Origin: Symbiodinium natans
Taxonomy: Eukaryota; Sar; Dinophyceae; Suessiales; Symbiodiniaceae
Direction of reading: 5' to 3'
Assembly: GCA_905221605.1 (NCBI GenBank)
Contig: CAJNDS010002612.1
Coordinates: 554,741-618,740, forward strand
DNA length: 64,000 bases
Positions 42,876-53,339 of this stretch are shown one piece after another. The position numbers and the translations under genes are program-made. Under the pieces are notes generated by a model. It ran no database searches. It was not told where the DNA came from and saw only the letters and a list, made by a program, of their open reading frames with translations. Position 1 is the first letter of the stretch, and each line of letters begins with the position of its first letter.

Positions 42876-43631
42876 ACCTAATCCCTAAACCCTAACCCTA
42901 ATCCCTAAACCCTAAGCCTTCTTTCCCCCCCAAGTTCCGGTAGGCAGGGGCGTGTACCCCTGTGGAAGACACGGGGAACATCGCAAGACCCTACATCCCA
43001 AAAAACCGAAGCCCCAAACCCTAAGACCCCAAAACCTTTGAACCCTACAACCCTGAACATAACCTTCCCAACCCTGAACCCTACACGACCTTGCTTGCAG
43101 CTTCCCCTTAAACCCTAAACCCTAAATCGTAAACCCCTAAACCGTAAACCCTAAACCCTAGACCCTAAACCCTAAACCCTAAACCCTTTTCCCTAAACCG
43201 AAAGGTTGCGGAGTGTGCCTTGGCATCGGGTAGATGTCGAGTTCATGGTGTAGGTGGCATGCTTTTCCACAAAGGGAAGCAAGCGCAATGACCCAAAAAG
43301 CCAAGACACCTGAAGTTCTGAACCCTAAGCCCTGCTAAACTCAACCCTAATCCCCTGGACACCTAAACCCCTAAACCCCCTGAACCCTAAAACCCAAAAA
43401 CTCCTAAACCCCGAAACCCCTAAACCCCAAAACCCCTAAACCCCTAAACCCCTGAACCCCTAAACCCCTAAACCTACACCCCTAAACCCCTAAAACCCTA
43501 AACCCGAAACCCCAAACCCCAAACCCTAAACCCTAGACCCCAAACCCTAAACCCTCAACCCTAAACCCCAAACCCTAAACCCTAAACCCCAAACCCCGAA
43601 CCCCAAACCCTAAACCCTAAACCCCTAACAG

Positions 43632-43680
43632 GACGAGGAGCTCAAAGAGCACGCGCAGAAGCTGCGCGAGGCCAGCGATG
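43632..43680 (+). CDS. USP exon (DEELKEHAQKLREASD)
   Basis: Acceptor CTAACAG; reads DEELKEHAQKLREASD plus one base; GC donor (GATG|GCACCG). A charged helical linker, as often found between the DAHEFL box and the first zinc finger of USPs. Flanked by arrays on both sides. Confidence 0.7.
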
Positions 43681-43705
43681 GCACCGAGGCGCTCCAGCAA
43701 CCTGG

Positions 43706-43850
43706 GGGTTTAGGGTTTGGGGTTTAGGGTTTAGGGTTTGGGGTTTAGGGTTTAGGGTTTGGGGTTTAGGGTTTAGGGTTCAGGGTTTCGGGTTTGGGGT
43801 TTCGGGTTTAGGGTTTGGGGTTTAGGGTTTGGGGTTTAGGGTTTGGGGTT
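43706..43850. repeat. TTTAGGG/TTTGGGG array
   Basis: Mixed TTTAGGG and TTTGGGG units immediately downstream of a USP exon. The 89-codon + frame that follows (43829-44098) is not recognisable. Confidence 0.85.
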
Positions 43851-44093
43851 TGGGATGGAGGGCCCTGAGACGAGCCATGCGGAACAAGGCCATAATCAGC
43901 ACACTTCTGCTTTCCGGAGGCAGAGTGCTTGGCCTGCGTTGCATTCACGCGGGACCGGGAGGTGTTGCAGCTGCCTCTGTGAATACGATTCGGCGTTTCC
44001 TTGACGTGCCTGGGGAACAACGTCACAAGCTTCGAGAGCACAGCGTTGATCCTGGCAGGGTACTCCGGCAGAGAGTGGATGCCATGTACAAAA

Positions 44094-44207
44094 ACTAGGA
44101 TGCCCAGTAGTACCCTTATTCCCTTGTTTGGGGGGGTTTAGGTTCCCTTATAAACCTCTGTAAGCAAAAAAGGGCACCCTTTTTAATCCTAGGTTACTGG
44201 GCAACCG
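44094..44207. mobile_element. Foldback element, family F1
   Basis: Almost the same as the 20970-21085 copy (ACTAGGATGCCCAGTAGTAC..., GGTTACTGGGCAACC), inserted in a USP intron. Confidence 0.75.
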
Positions 44208-44524
44208 AGACAAAAAGTTCCAAGGTTTGGGCTGTAGAACAGCTCTCTGGGATGGCGCGACTTCTGCTTACCTTGTTCTAAGTAGCTACTATTTGCGTCA
44301 GAACACCCCAAAAAATGAGCAGATAGTCATCCCCAATATTACCCTTACCAGGAAGATTTTGATTCATCATGTGTGGGAGTCTTAAGCAGAGAGTAGGCAG
44401 CGAAGTTTGGGGAACCCCCGGGGTTCCCAAACGCCTAAACCCCTAAACCCCTAAGTGATTAAGGTTTAGGGTTTAGGGTTTCGGGTTTAGGGTTTAGGGT
44501 TTAGGATTTAAACCCTGAAAGCAG

Positions 44525-44590
44525 AAACCCCCACGGTGGAGGCGCAGGAGCCCAATGCAGACCTCACGGCTGTGCCGAGCCGAATCTTCG
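44525..44590 (+). CDS. USP exon ending RIFG
   Basis: Acceptor AAAGCAG; AA completes a Glu codon from the previous exon, then TPTVEAQEPNADLTAVPSRIF plus G; GC donor (TTCG|GCCGCA). The next exon starts GC-GGC, so the junction reads IFGG, the conserved motif before the first zinc ribbon of USPs. A nearby GT (GGCG|GTGAG) would break the motif. Confidence 0.85.
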
Positions 44591-45311
44591 GCCGCAGCCC
44601 TGGCGGTGAGTATCTAGGTGGTGGGGTTTAGGGTTTAGGGTTTAGGGTTTAGGGTTTAGGGTTTAGGATTTAGGCTTGGGGTCTCAGGTTTAGGGTGTCG
44701 GGTTCAGAGTGTCTTGACGTTTCGGCTATTAGGCTATGGGGTTTAGGCTTTGGGCTTGAGGCTTATTGTGTGCTTAGCGGGGGCTTAAAACTAGGTCTGG
44801 GATGTTCAGTGTTTGGGGTTTAGGGCGTCCTCACGCGGAGAACCGGAGCATCCGTGCAAGGTTCTTTGTCACCTGCGCGCTGTGAACACATCAAGCAGGA
44901 CAGCACATTCCAGACAGAGTTGTGCTCCCTCCCATTGTTGACCCTTCTTGGGGGTGTTTTGACGGGGCGCGGGTGGGAACTTGGGGCTTGGGATCTGGTA
45001 AGGTCTGAGGGTAGTTTCATGGGCCCTGAATATGGTGTTTAAAGGGTTCTGAAGTATGAGCCTTTTAGTGTGTATAGGGTATCTGAGGGGTAACAAAGGG
45101 GTACCCTTTTAAGGGCCCATACTCAGGGACAATGTGTAACTACCCTGAGAAAAGGGTGTTTACGGTGTCATGGGCTTTGCAGGGCATTGTGTGCTTTTAT
45201 GGAAAACCCTAAACCCGAAACCCTACACCCTGCACCCTAAACCCTAAATCGTTTCATAGGCTTTGCAGGGCGTTTTGGTCTTTTTATGGAAATCTCTCCC
45301 ATGTTTCCAAG

Positions 45312-45342
45312 GCGGCATGCTGGTGTCGCAGTGCACTTGCAC
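45312..45342 (+). CDS. USP exon, first zinc-ribbon half (GMLVSQCTC)
   Basis: Acceptor TTTCCAAG; 31 nt reading GMLVSQCTC after the split Gly; GC donor (GCAC|GCGAAG). With the next exon it gives C-T-E-C, a CxxC zinc ligand pair. Confidence 0.85.
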
Positions 45343-45518
45343 GCGAAGGCGCGCTTTCGGGGGTGGTTTGGGGGGGGGGGGGTTGAGGGTTTGGGGTTTA
45401 AGGTTTGGGGTTTAGGGTTTAGGGTTTAGGGTTTAGGGTTTAGGGGGCAAGGAGCGCCAGAGGTGCCCTCTTGCTCAAGGCACCAAGCGCCATGGCTCCG
45501 AGCCGCTCTTTGAAGATT

Positions 45519-45665
45519 AAACCCTAAACCCTAAACCCTAAACCCTAAACCCTAAACCTTAAACCCTAAACCCTAAACCCTAAACCCTAAACCCTAAACC
45601 CTAAACCCTAAACCCTAAACCCTAAACCCTAAACCCTAAACCCTAAACCCTAAACCCTAAACCGG
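45519..45665. repeat. CCCTAAA array, 20 units
   Basis: Nearly pure heptamers in the intron between the IFGG/CTC and ECVAS exons. Confidence 0.95.
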
Positions 45666-45757
45666 GGGGGGCTCCGAACCTGACGAGCCTAAACCTGCCA
45701 CCCCAGACAGCCTCTCTCGAAGTTTGTTTTTTTGTAACGGATCCCTGACGCGCGCTT

Positions 45758-45865
45758 ACTTGGTAGCCCAGTGGTACCCTTTACCCTTGTTTTGGGGTTC
45801 TGGTTTCCCTAAGAAAGTAGCCAACCCCCCCAGAGGGTGCCCTCATCATAACATGCTTACCAAGT
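45758..45865. mobile_element. Foldback element, family F1
   Basis: ACTTGGTAGCCCAGTGGTAC ... ATGCTTACCAAGT; the outer eight bases are a perfect inverted repeat. Confidence 0.7.
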
Positions 45866-45920
45866 TTAGCCGGTGCCGGTGCCCGAAGATTGCCCTTCAT
45901 CACCCCCTCGGAATCTCTAT

Positions 45921-46012
45921 ATGGGGGTTTACAAAAATAGGGGACGCCCAATATAGATCCCCAAATAAATAAGGACCCCAAGAAGGTACCCCGAATTTCG
46001 GAAACCCTCATA
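45921..46012. mobile_element. Foldback element, family F4
   Basis: ATGGGGGTTTACAAAAATAG ... CGAATTTCGGAAACCCTCAT; same layout as the 40352 copy. Confidence 0.6.
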
Positions 46013-46451
46013 GAGCCATAACAAACGCGGCCAAATGTTGATTACACACTCCAATCTTAAGCCCCGTACTAGATTGGCTCTTGGGATCTCGTGCATCTGT
46101 TTTGAGGTTCCTGGTCCAGGGATTGGGGGCTCTTTGCGCAGTACGATCTATTGTGAAAGGTGTCATGAACCGGTGGCATGCTTCCCGCACTGTGAAAAAG
46201 GTTCCGGTTCCCTTACAAGCCCCTCTAAACCAAAAAGGGCGCCCTTTATATTCCTAGGATGCATCTTGGGTCTAGCCCAAAACCCTAAACCCTGAACCCT
46301 GAACCCTGAACCCTAAACTAACGCTGCCCCATTACAAAAGCCTTAGCTTTCAATAGAATCAGAGCCTCAAACGTGCGCATGAAGTTTAGGGCTCGGGGGT
46401 GTCTAGAGTTTCGGTCTTCATGGGCTTCTGTGCTTCCCGAACCCCGACTCG

Positions 46452-46640
46452 ATACCCTAAACCCTAAACCCTAAACCCTAAACCCTAAACCCTAAACCCT
46501 AAACCCTAAACCCTAAACCCTAAACCCTAAACCCTAAACCCTAAACCCTAACCCTAAACCCTAAACCCTAAACCCTAAACCCTAAACCCTAAACCCTGAA
46601 CCCTAAACCCTAAACCCTAAACCCTAAACCCTAAACCTTC
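46452..46640. repeat. CCCTAAA array, about 26 units
   Basis: Nearly perfect heptamers, with one six-base unit near 46550 and one CCCTGAA. It faces a TTTAGGG array of opposite strand at 46765-46867, so the intron carries a large inverted repeat. Confidence 0.95.
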
Positions 46641-46764
46641 TGGTAGTCCTGGAAGTCCATCGTCTTAAGCCGAGGGCTTTGTCTCTGGGCAGCCCAGTTT
46701 TACCAACTCCAACTTGCCCTGTGTGCGGGTTCATGGCTGTCGAGCAACACCAAGGGCTCAGGGT

Positions 46765-46867
46765 TTAGGTTTAGGGTTTAGGGTTTAGGGTTTAGGGTTT
46801 AGGGTTTAGGGTTTAGGGTTTAGGGTTTAGGGTTTAGGGTTTAGGGTTTAGGGTTTAGGGTTTAGGG
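46765..46867. repeat. TTTAGGG array, 14 units
   Basis: Pure heptamers ending about 58 bp before the ECVAS exon acceptor. Confidence 0.95.
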
Positions 46868-46925
46868 ATTCTAGGTCTTCGGTTCTTTTGTCCCTCCCCT
46901 CCCCCCTCATTTTACCCTGCTGCAG

Positions 46926-46989
46926 GGAGTGCGTCGCGAGCACCTTCTCCTTCGAGCCCTTCATGGACCTTCAGCTGGACATCACGGAG
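46926..46989 (+). CDS. USP exon ECVASTFSFEPFMDLQLDI
   Basis: Acceptor TGCTGCAG; G completes Thr, then ECVASTFSFEPFMDLQLDI and TE; GC donor (ACGGAG|GCCGCT). C-x-x-S...FEPFMDLxLDI is a highly conserved USP segment. Phase 0 at the end. Confidence 0.92.
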
Positions 46990-47002
46990 GCCGCTGCTGA
47001 GG

Positions 47003-47150
47003 GACCCTAAACCCTAAACCCTAAACCCTAAACCCTAAACCCTAAACCCTAAACCCTAAACCCTAAACCCTCAACCCTAAACCCTAAACCCTAAACCCTA
47101 AACCCTAAACCTTAAACCTAAACCCTAAACCCTAAACTCTAGACCGTTAA
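47003..47150. repeat. CCCTAAA array
   Basis: About 19 units beginning 14 bp after the preceding exon's donor. Confidence 0.9.
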
Positions 47151-47164
47151 CCCGAAACCCTAAA

Positions 47165-47405
47165 CCCTAAGAACCCTAAGAACCCTATGAACCCTATGAA
47201 CCCTATGAGCCCTATGAACCGTATGAACCGTATGAACCCTATGAACCCTATGAACCCTATGATGAACCGTATGAACCCTATGAACCCTATGAACCCTATG
47301 AACCCTATGAACCCTATGAACCCTATGAACCCTATGATGAACCCTATGATGAACCCTATGAGCCCTATGAGCCCTATGAACCCTATGAACCCTATGAACC
47401 CTAGA
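47165..47405. repeat. 9-bp CCCTATGAA array
   Basis: About 24 units of CCCTATGAA with three 12-bp variants (CCCTATGATGAA). It is the complement of the TTTATAGGG-like 9-mers at 37375 with one base changed. Confidence 0.85.
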
Positions 47406-47608
47406 CTAAGCCCGTGAGCCCTGGAGCGTACGCCCATTTCCCCCAACCCCCCCAAAACCAGCCCAAAACTGCAGCCAACCCTAAACCCTACACCCTACAC
47501 CCTACACCCTACACCCTAAACCCTAAACCCTAAACCCTAAACCCTAAGCCCTAAACCCTAAACCCTAAACCCCCGAAAAGCTCCGAAACCCCCCCAAGAA
47601 CTGAAGAG

Positions 47609-47626
47609 GCCACCGACAGCCTGGAG
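47609..47626 (+). CDS. USP 18-nt microexon (ATDSLE)
   Basis: Acceptor CTGAAGAG; six codons ATDSLE; GC donor (CTGGAG|GCCGAT). It bridges LDITE and DTLKLF to give the USP pattern LDI-x-x-x-x-SLexxLxxFT. If read on, the frame continues through ADPGSPGPG, which would disrupt the alignment. Confidence 0.7.
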
Positions 47627-48349
47627 GCCGATCCAGGGTCCCCGGGTCCTGGGGGGGGTTTAGGGTTTAGGGTTTGGGGTTTAGGGTTTAGGGTTAAGGG
47701 TGAAGGTGTCAGGGTAAAGGTGTTCGGGCTTAGGGTTTAGGGCTTAGGATTTAGGAAGAGGTTTTATGGGTCTTGAGGGGTTGAAGCGTCCCGTGGGCAT
47801 TAAGGGCGTCAAGGGTTTCGAAGGGGTTTCAGATGGTTTTCGAAGGTACTGGTTTTTGGTTTTGGAACGGGAGGCAGGTTGATGGGGTTTTGGGGCTGGG
47901 GGCTTAGGGATTAGAGGCTTCAATACCTGTAAATCCTGCACTCTTCAAGTCTTCTTCAAATCGGGTTCAAAGTTTATGGTTTCGGGTGTCTGCTCCCTTT
48001 CTTCCGAGGAGAAATCAGCATGCAGTCGTGGGGTCTGAGGGGTTGTAACATGGCAGCAGGCTTCAGTTCCTGTATGTCATACTACGCCCGCCCTAACTAC
48101 CCTTATTAAATATCGTTAGGGTCACATCGGGTCGGGGGGGGGGTAGTATTACCATAAACCCTAAACCCTATGGAAGTCCCAGTGTGACTTGAAGTCCGAC
48201 GCACTCATTCCCTGAACCCTGCAAAACCCTACAAAACCGTAAAGCTTCTTTGAGAGTTGGCTTCGGGTGCTAGGCTTCAGGTGTAGACTTCGCAGTTCCG
48301 GGGCCTCAGACAGAAGGAAGAAGCCAAACCCCTAACACCCTAAAACCCT

Positions 48350-48458
48350 ATGGGGGTATTTCTCCCGCATAGGGGTACCCCGTTTATACTCCAAATAGAA
48401 TAGAATCCCCTTCAGGGGACCCCCCAAAAGGGTACTTCTATTTTCAGAAAACCCCATA
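48350..48458. mobile_element. Foldback element, family F4
   Basis: ATGGGGGTATTTCTCCCGC at the left, CTATTTTCAGAAAACCCCAT at the right; the interior shares CCAAATAGAATAGAATCCCC with other copies. Confidence 0.55.
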
Positions 48459-48651
48459 TAAACCCTGAGATTCTAAAACACTAAAAACCCAGCCACCCTG
48501 ATCCTGGTGTTCAGATTTTCCGGATGGGAAATCTCAAATCACCGAAATGCCAGTGGCCTACACGCCCAGATACTTTAATCTATAAGTATGTGAGGTACTT
48601 CGGACCCTAGACCTCCTAAACCCTAAACCCGAAACCCGAAGCCCTAAGCCC

Positions 48652-48806
48652 TAAACTTCCTAAACTTCCTAAACTTCCCAAACCTCCTAAACCTCCTAAA
48701 CCTCCTAAACCTCCTAAACCTCCTAAACCTCCTAAACCTCCTAAACCTCCTAAACCTCCTAAACCTCCTAAACCTCCTAAACCTCCTAAACCTCCTAAAC
48801 CTCCTA
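48652..48806. repeat. 9-bp TAAACCTCC array
   Basis: About 16 units, first as CTAAACTTC then CTAAACCTC, another heptamer-derived 9-mer. Confidence 0.9.
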
Positions 48807-48890
48807 AACCCTAAACCCTAAACCCGAAACCCTCAACCCCGGCAAGCCCTGTCGCGTGCTTCTGGCGCTCTTTGCCTGCTCAAGTCGCAG

Positions 48891-48946
48891 GACACCCTGA
48901 AGCTGTTCACGGCGCCCGAGCGTCTGGACAAGAAGAACTCATGGAA
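48891..48946 (+). CDS. USP exon DTLKLFTAPERLDKKNSW
   Basis: Acceptor AAGTCGCAG; reads DTLKLFTAPERLDKKNSW plus AA; GT donor (TGGAA|GTGGGC). L-x-x-FT-x-x-E-x-L-x-x-x-N is the USP segment just before the second zinc-ribbon CxxC, supplied by the next exon. Confidence 0.9.
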
Positions 48947-49177
48947 GTGGGCCTCTCCAGGGGTTTAGGGTTTAGGGTTTAGGGTCCAGGGTTCAGGGTT
49001 TATGGCCTTTTCAGGGGTTTAGGGTTTAGGGTCCAGGGTTTAGGGTTTATGGCCTCCCCAGGGGTTTTGGGTTTAGGGTCCAGGGTTTAGGGTTTATGGC
49101 TAGATAGTTACTTTATTGGAAGTCCATTGTTACGATGTTAGATGGTATAGTTACTCTTGGGTTATGGTAAGCATAAT

Positions 49178-49292
49178 TAGACGCCCCAGTAGTGGCCCTG
49201 TTCCCTTTGCTTGGGGGGTCTAGGTTCCGTTTCTCAACCCCTTAAGCAAGACAGAGCACCCTTTTTATTCCCAGGTGACTGGGCAACCTAGT
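49178..49292. mobile_element. Foldback element, family F1
   Basis: TAGACGCCCCAGTAGTGGCC ... GGTGACTGGGCAACCTA; a divergent copy keeping the CTAGGTTCCG and AGCACCCTTTTT internal blocks. Confidence 0.65.
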
Positions 49293-49704
49293 AGGCAGGG
49301 GCTGAGAGTTTAGGGTTTTGGGCTTGAGGGGTCTGGGGTTGGTGGTGTTTGTTTTTAGGTTTTGGGGGTTAGGGCTTTAGGGGTTTTGGTTAGGGTTATG
49401 GGTTTAGGGGCCCAATTTAGGAGTTAAGTGGTTTAGGGGTTTACTGGGCGGTGGGGTCCAAGCTTAGAGGTGTCTCCTTGAATGCTAATCTTATTCATTC
49501 CTTGAGTGCTTAGCTTCTTCGTTCCCACCCTAACTTGTGGGTTTGAGGTTGGGGGTCCGGCTGCAGGAAATGGAACCTAAACCCCAAACCCATTTAGAAT
49601 CTAAGTCTTTTGGATCCAAGCATTCGGGGGTTTAGGGTTTTGGTCCATCAGAGGCCCCTGCTTTCCCTAACACTGCGCGTTGAGGTTTAGGTTTCAGGGT
49701 TGAT

Positions 49705-49783
49705 CAACATACCCCAAACCCATAATTACCCTTTAACCGTACCCCTGAACTTCCTGTAAGGGGTATGCCCAAGGGGTATGTTG
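49705..49783. mobile_element. Short foldback
   Basis: CAACATACCCC and GGGGTATGTTG are perfect inverted 11-mers 57 bp apart. No other copy seen. Confidence 0.5.
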
Positions 49784-50085
49784 AACGTTTCTTAGAGTTG
49801 AGGGAGCGAGTTTTGCGTTTACGTGGAGATGCAACCAGCATCGCCATTCCCCTCTATAAGCCCTCCAGACCCCACTCTGCCCAGCGTTTAGGTGTTGAAG
49901 GGTTCAGGTATAGCGGGTTTAGGGTTTAGGGTTTAGGGTTTAGGGTTTAGGGTTTAGGCTTAGGGTTTAGGGTTTAGGGTTTACTTTTCGCTAAGCTCGA
50001 CTATATACCCATCACAAACCTTGCAAGCAGTACGGAGCCTACTATATCAGCCCTACAAGCCCCTAAGACCCTGAACCCTAAGCTT

Positions 50086-50180
50086 GGGAGTTTCCCCCTT
50101 ATACTAACAGTCCTTAATAGGGATTATAATTGGAGGTACTAGAATCCCTACGAAGGACTTAGCATAAGGGGAAACATCCC
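50086..50180. mobile_element. Foldback element, family F2
   Basis: GGGAGTTTCCCCCTTATACT pairs with CATAAGGGGAAACATCCC. It is immediately followed by a 34-unit CCCTAAA array. Confidence 0.7.
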
Positions 50181-50181
50181 A

Positions 50182-50422
50182 ACCCTAAACCCTAAACCCT
50201 AAACCCTAAACCCTAAACCCTAAACCCTAAACCCTAAACCCTAAACCCTAAACCCTAAACCCTAAACCCTAAACCCTAAACCCTAAACCCTAAACCCTAA
50301 ACCCTAAACAATAAACCCTAAACCCTAAACCCTAAACCCTAAACCCTAAACCCTAAACCCTAAACCCTAAACCCTAAACCCTACACCCTAAACCCTAAAC
50401 CCTAAACCCTAAACCCTAAACC
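50182..50422. repeat. CCCTAAA array, about 34 units
   Basis: Among the longest pure heptamer runs in the window, with two single-base variants. Confidence 0.95.
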
Positions 50423-50459
50423 ACCCCCACTGTACAGTAGGGGCTTCCGTTCGTGGCAG

Positions 50460-50498
50460 GTGTGACACGTGCTTGGAGGTGGTGCGAGCACGCAAGCA
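50460..50498 (+). CDS. USP exon CDTCLEVVRARK, second zinc ribbon
   Basis: Acceptor GTGGCAG; G completes Lys, then CDTCLEVVRARK plus CA; GC donor (AAGCA|GCTGCT). CxxC followed by A-x-K-Q is the classic end of the USP zinc ribbon. Confidence 0.9.
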
Positions 50499-51559
50499 GC
50501 TGCTTGGCTCTCCATCTTCGCGTTCCAGTTTAGGGTTCAGGGTTTAGGGTTTAGGGTTTAGGGTTTAGGGTTTAGGGTTTAGGGTTTAGGGTTTAGGGTT
50601 TTCGGTTTTGGGTTTAGGGGCTGAAGTTTAGGGTTTAGAGATTTGGGGTTGAGGGTTCCTATGTTGCAGGGTTTAGGTAGGGGGCTTTTGCAAGCCTGAT
50701 CAGACCTTCGGCCCAGAACCTCATCCGCTGATCGTATTTAGGGCTCGTAGATGCTTCGGGCGTATCGGCGTTATAGGGAAAATGGACCTAGAGGGCTTAT
50801 TGGGTCTACAGGATTTATGGGCTTTCCAGGGCGTACAGGTCGATTTTAAAGAGTTGTCTTGCAACTTATGAAACCTCCCAAGCCCGGTACCGAAATTCTT
50901 CAGAATCCTAGTCGGGCGAAACTTTGGGTTAGGGCGTGCGGTTATGGTTTTCCGGCAAAACGCACACATCCAGGCGGAGATTTTGGGAGAGAGCTACTTA
51001 GCAAAGATAGAGGTAGCCCTGAACCCTAAATTTGAAATTCTAAACCCTTTGTCTGAACTCTGAACTGTAGTATAAACCCTAAACCCTCAACCCTCAACCC
51101 CTAGCCCTGAACAGTCAAGGCTTTAGGGCTTAAGAAGTTTACAGCAAAAGCAGGAACCGGGGACCAAGGTAAGCTTAAGTCTAAAGCCCCAAACCGGTAA
51201 CCTGCAAGAGGCGAGGCAGGAGGCTTAAAGATAAGGGTCGAAGCTTAAACTCCTAAACCCCAAACCTTAACCCCAAACCCTAAACCCTAAATCCTAAACC
51301 CTACACCCTGAACCCGGGATGCTTGTCAGGATTTAAGGGGTTCAGGGGCCTCCCATAGCAAAGGCGAACCTGGAATTTGCAAAATCATCCGGGGGAGTGC
51401 CGCGGGGAGGGGCCTTGCTCAGGGCAAGTGAGCAGCATTAAGCACGCAACCCCAACTAAACCCTAAACCCTAAACCCTAAACCCTAAACCCTAAACCCTA
51501 AACCCTAAACCCTAAACCCTAAACCCTAAACCCCAAACCCTAAACTCTAAACTGCTCAG

Positions 51560-51601
51560 GATTACCATCTACTCCGCGCCCATCTTCCTGGTTCTGCAGT
51601 T
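51560..51601 (+). CDS. USP exon ITIYSAPIFLVLQ
   Basis: Acceptor TGCTCAG; G completes Gln, then ITIYSAPIFLVLQ plus TT; GC donor (AGTT|GCCGCC). It matches the strand before the LKRF box (x-I-x-x-x-P-x-x-L-x-x-x-LKRF). Confidence 0.9.
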
Positions 51602-51636
51602 GCCGCCCAGTTGGCACTCAGGGCTTCGGCTTTCGG

Positions 51637-51760
51637 GGTTTAGGGTTTAGGGTTTAGGGTTTAGGGTTTAGGGTTTAGGGTTATGTATAGGGTTAGAGGG
51701 TTTAGGGTTTAGGGTTTGGGGTTTGGGGTTTGGGGTTTAGGGTTTGGGGTTTGGGGTTTG
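51637..51760. repeat. TTTAGGG/TTTGGGG array
   Basis: Heptamers turning into TTTGGGG after 51710. A second TTTAGGG block is at 51888-51938. Confidence 0.85.
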
Positions 51761-52385
51761 GGGCTTAAGGCGTTTTAGTTTTGGGACAGGGGTTCCTGGC
51801 TTCAGGGCTGCGGGTTTCGGGCAGTCGGGGTTTAGGGTTTCACGGTATAAGGGTTCAGGGTCTAGGGTCTAGGGGGCTAGGGTTGGGGGTTTAGGGTTTA
51901 GGGTTTAGGGTTTAGGGTTTAGGGTTTAGGGTTTAGGGGCTTTTGGCCCCAGAGTGGCTTTCGGGCTGTGGGCCTGAGGGCCGAGGTCTTGAAGGTGCAC
52001 GGGTAGTGATACTGCTGGTACGTAGCCACCGGGAAACGTGGACTCAGGAGGGTTTAGGGTGCAGGGTTCAGGGCTCAGGGCTCAGGTCAGAGTTGCTGAG
52101 CTCCATAAACCCTATAAGCCCTGTATACCATATTCCCCTAAAGATTAACCATGATCCCGAAAACCCTCGTTTATCCGAAGAAGGGCTTAGGCCGAGGTTT
52201 TCTTGGCCCTAAATGACAAACGCTGCCAGCATCGCAAGCTGGCTTAACTGCTTGGGAATCCAGGTTGCCACAGGGGGGTTTCTACGAATTGCTTAAGAAC
52301 CCTTCAAAAATCAAAAGATATTCTTCCTAATAAGGGTAACATACGGATTGTTTTCTGAGTTTTTTTGGGGTTCTTAAGCAAATAG

Positions 52386-52490
52386 TAGGTTTACGACAAT
52401 AGGGGTGCCTTATTCGGGGTCCTTATTAAAAGGGGATCCTACTATTTCTGGGGTGTGTATTGGGGGGTCCTTTATTTTTCGTAAACTCCC
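52386..52490. mobile_element. Foldback element, family F4
   Basis: TAGGTTTACGACAATAGGGG ... CTTTATTTTTCGTAAACTCC; the interior CCTTATTAAAAGGGGATCC is the reverse complement of that in other copies, so this copy is in the opposite orientation. Confidence 0.6.
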
Positions 52491-52911
52491 ACCCTAGAAA
52501 CCCTCAAAGGTTTCGGGTCGAACTGGAGTTGCACGTCAGGATCCTTGGGTCCTGAAAAACGGGGGCGGCCAGCGCAGTGTTCTCGATCGTGTATCTTTAT
52601 TCTTTGTTCTGACAGCTTGCTGCCTTCTCTCCTGGACCGTTCTCTAGGTTTAGTTGGTTGACTGGTTTTGGTTTAGCTGGACTGGTTTGCTATATAACCC
52701 TTATAAAAAAAGAAATATTAAACAGATAAAAAAATATACACACATACACGTTAGGTAGTCCCTATGTCCCTAAGTAGCCCCTAAATAACAACCTATATTC
52801 AAACCTTATATACACCTTAAAGAGGTCCCTATATCCCGCAGTAGCCCGTAAAGAGCCCCCAAAGAGCCCCAAAGAGCCCCTGATAAGGGTCCCTCCGGCA
52901 GAGCCTCCAAG

Positions 52912-52948
52912 GAAGCGGTTCCGCTACGTGGCCGGAGGTCGTGGCAAG
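52912..52948 (+). CDS. USP exon KRFRYVAGGRGK (LKRF box)
   Basis: Acceptor CCTCCAAG; G completes Leu (TT|G), then KRFRYVAGGRGK; GC donor (GGCAAG|GCCATC). The junction makes LQLKRF, the conserved USP LKRF box; reading past the donor meets a stop after AIWA. Confidence 0.92.
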
Positions 52949-53339
52949 GCCATCTGGGCGTAGAGGGGTGGCACCCTTAGGTGCGGGGTTCAGGGTTTGG
53001 GGGCTGAGGGGTTTAGGCTGGTCTAGGGTTTAGGGTTTAGGGTTTAGGGTTTAGGGTTTAGGGTTTAGGGTTTAGGGTGTTGGGGTTTAGGGTTTAGGTG
53101 TGGGGCTTTGGGTTTGGGGTTTAGGGTTCAGCGTTTCGGATGTTTGCAGTTCGTGGGGGTTGTTGTTTGTGGTTGTCATCTCAGGTTCTGGCGGCTTCTG
53201 GGGACAGAATGATGAAGGGTTTAGGGCTTTGGCTTTGGGCTTGCGGCGCTTAAACTCCGTGGAGCTATGGGGAAGGGTTCCCTTACCACACCAACTCTAG
53301 CTAAGGGATCGAAAGCCTAGCTACAGTGCTAAAAACATA

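Noticed and set aside
43829-44098. 89-aa + strand ORF in a USP intron
   Set aside because: Starts in heptamers and runs into an F1 foldback; no recognisable domain and it would interrupt the USP reading.
47147-47455. Hydrophobic GFIGFIGFI frame (minus) and NPMNPM frame (plus), also at 37345-37600
   Set aside because: Products of heptamer-derived 9-bp repeats; the frame stays open only because nine is a multiple of three.
47627-47660. Longer form of the ATDSLE exon (reading on through ADPGSPGPG)
   Set aside because: It would place a Pro/Gly insert where USPs have a helix, and the GC donor after CTGGAG keeps frame with the next exon.
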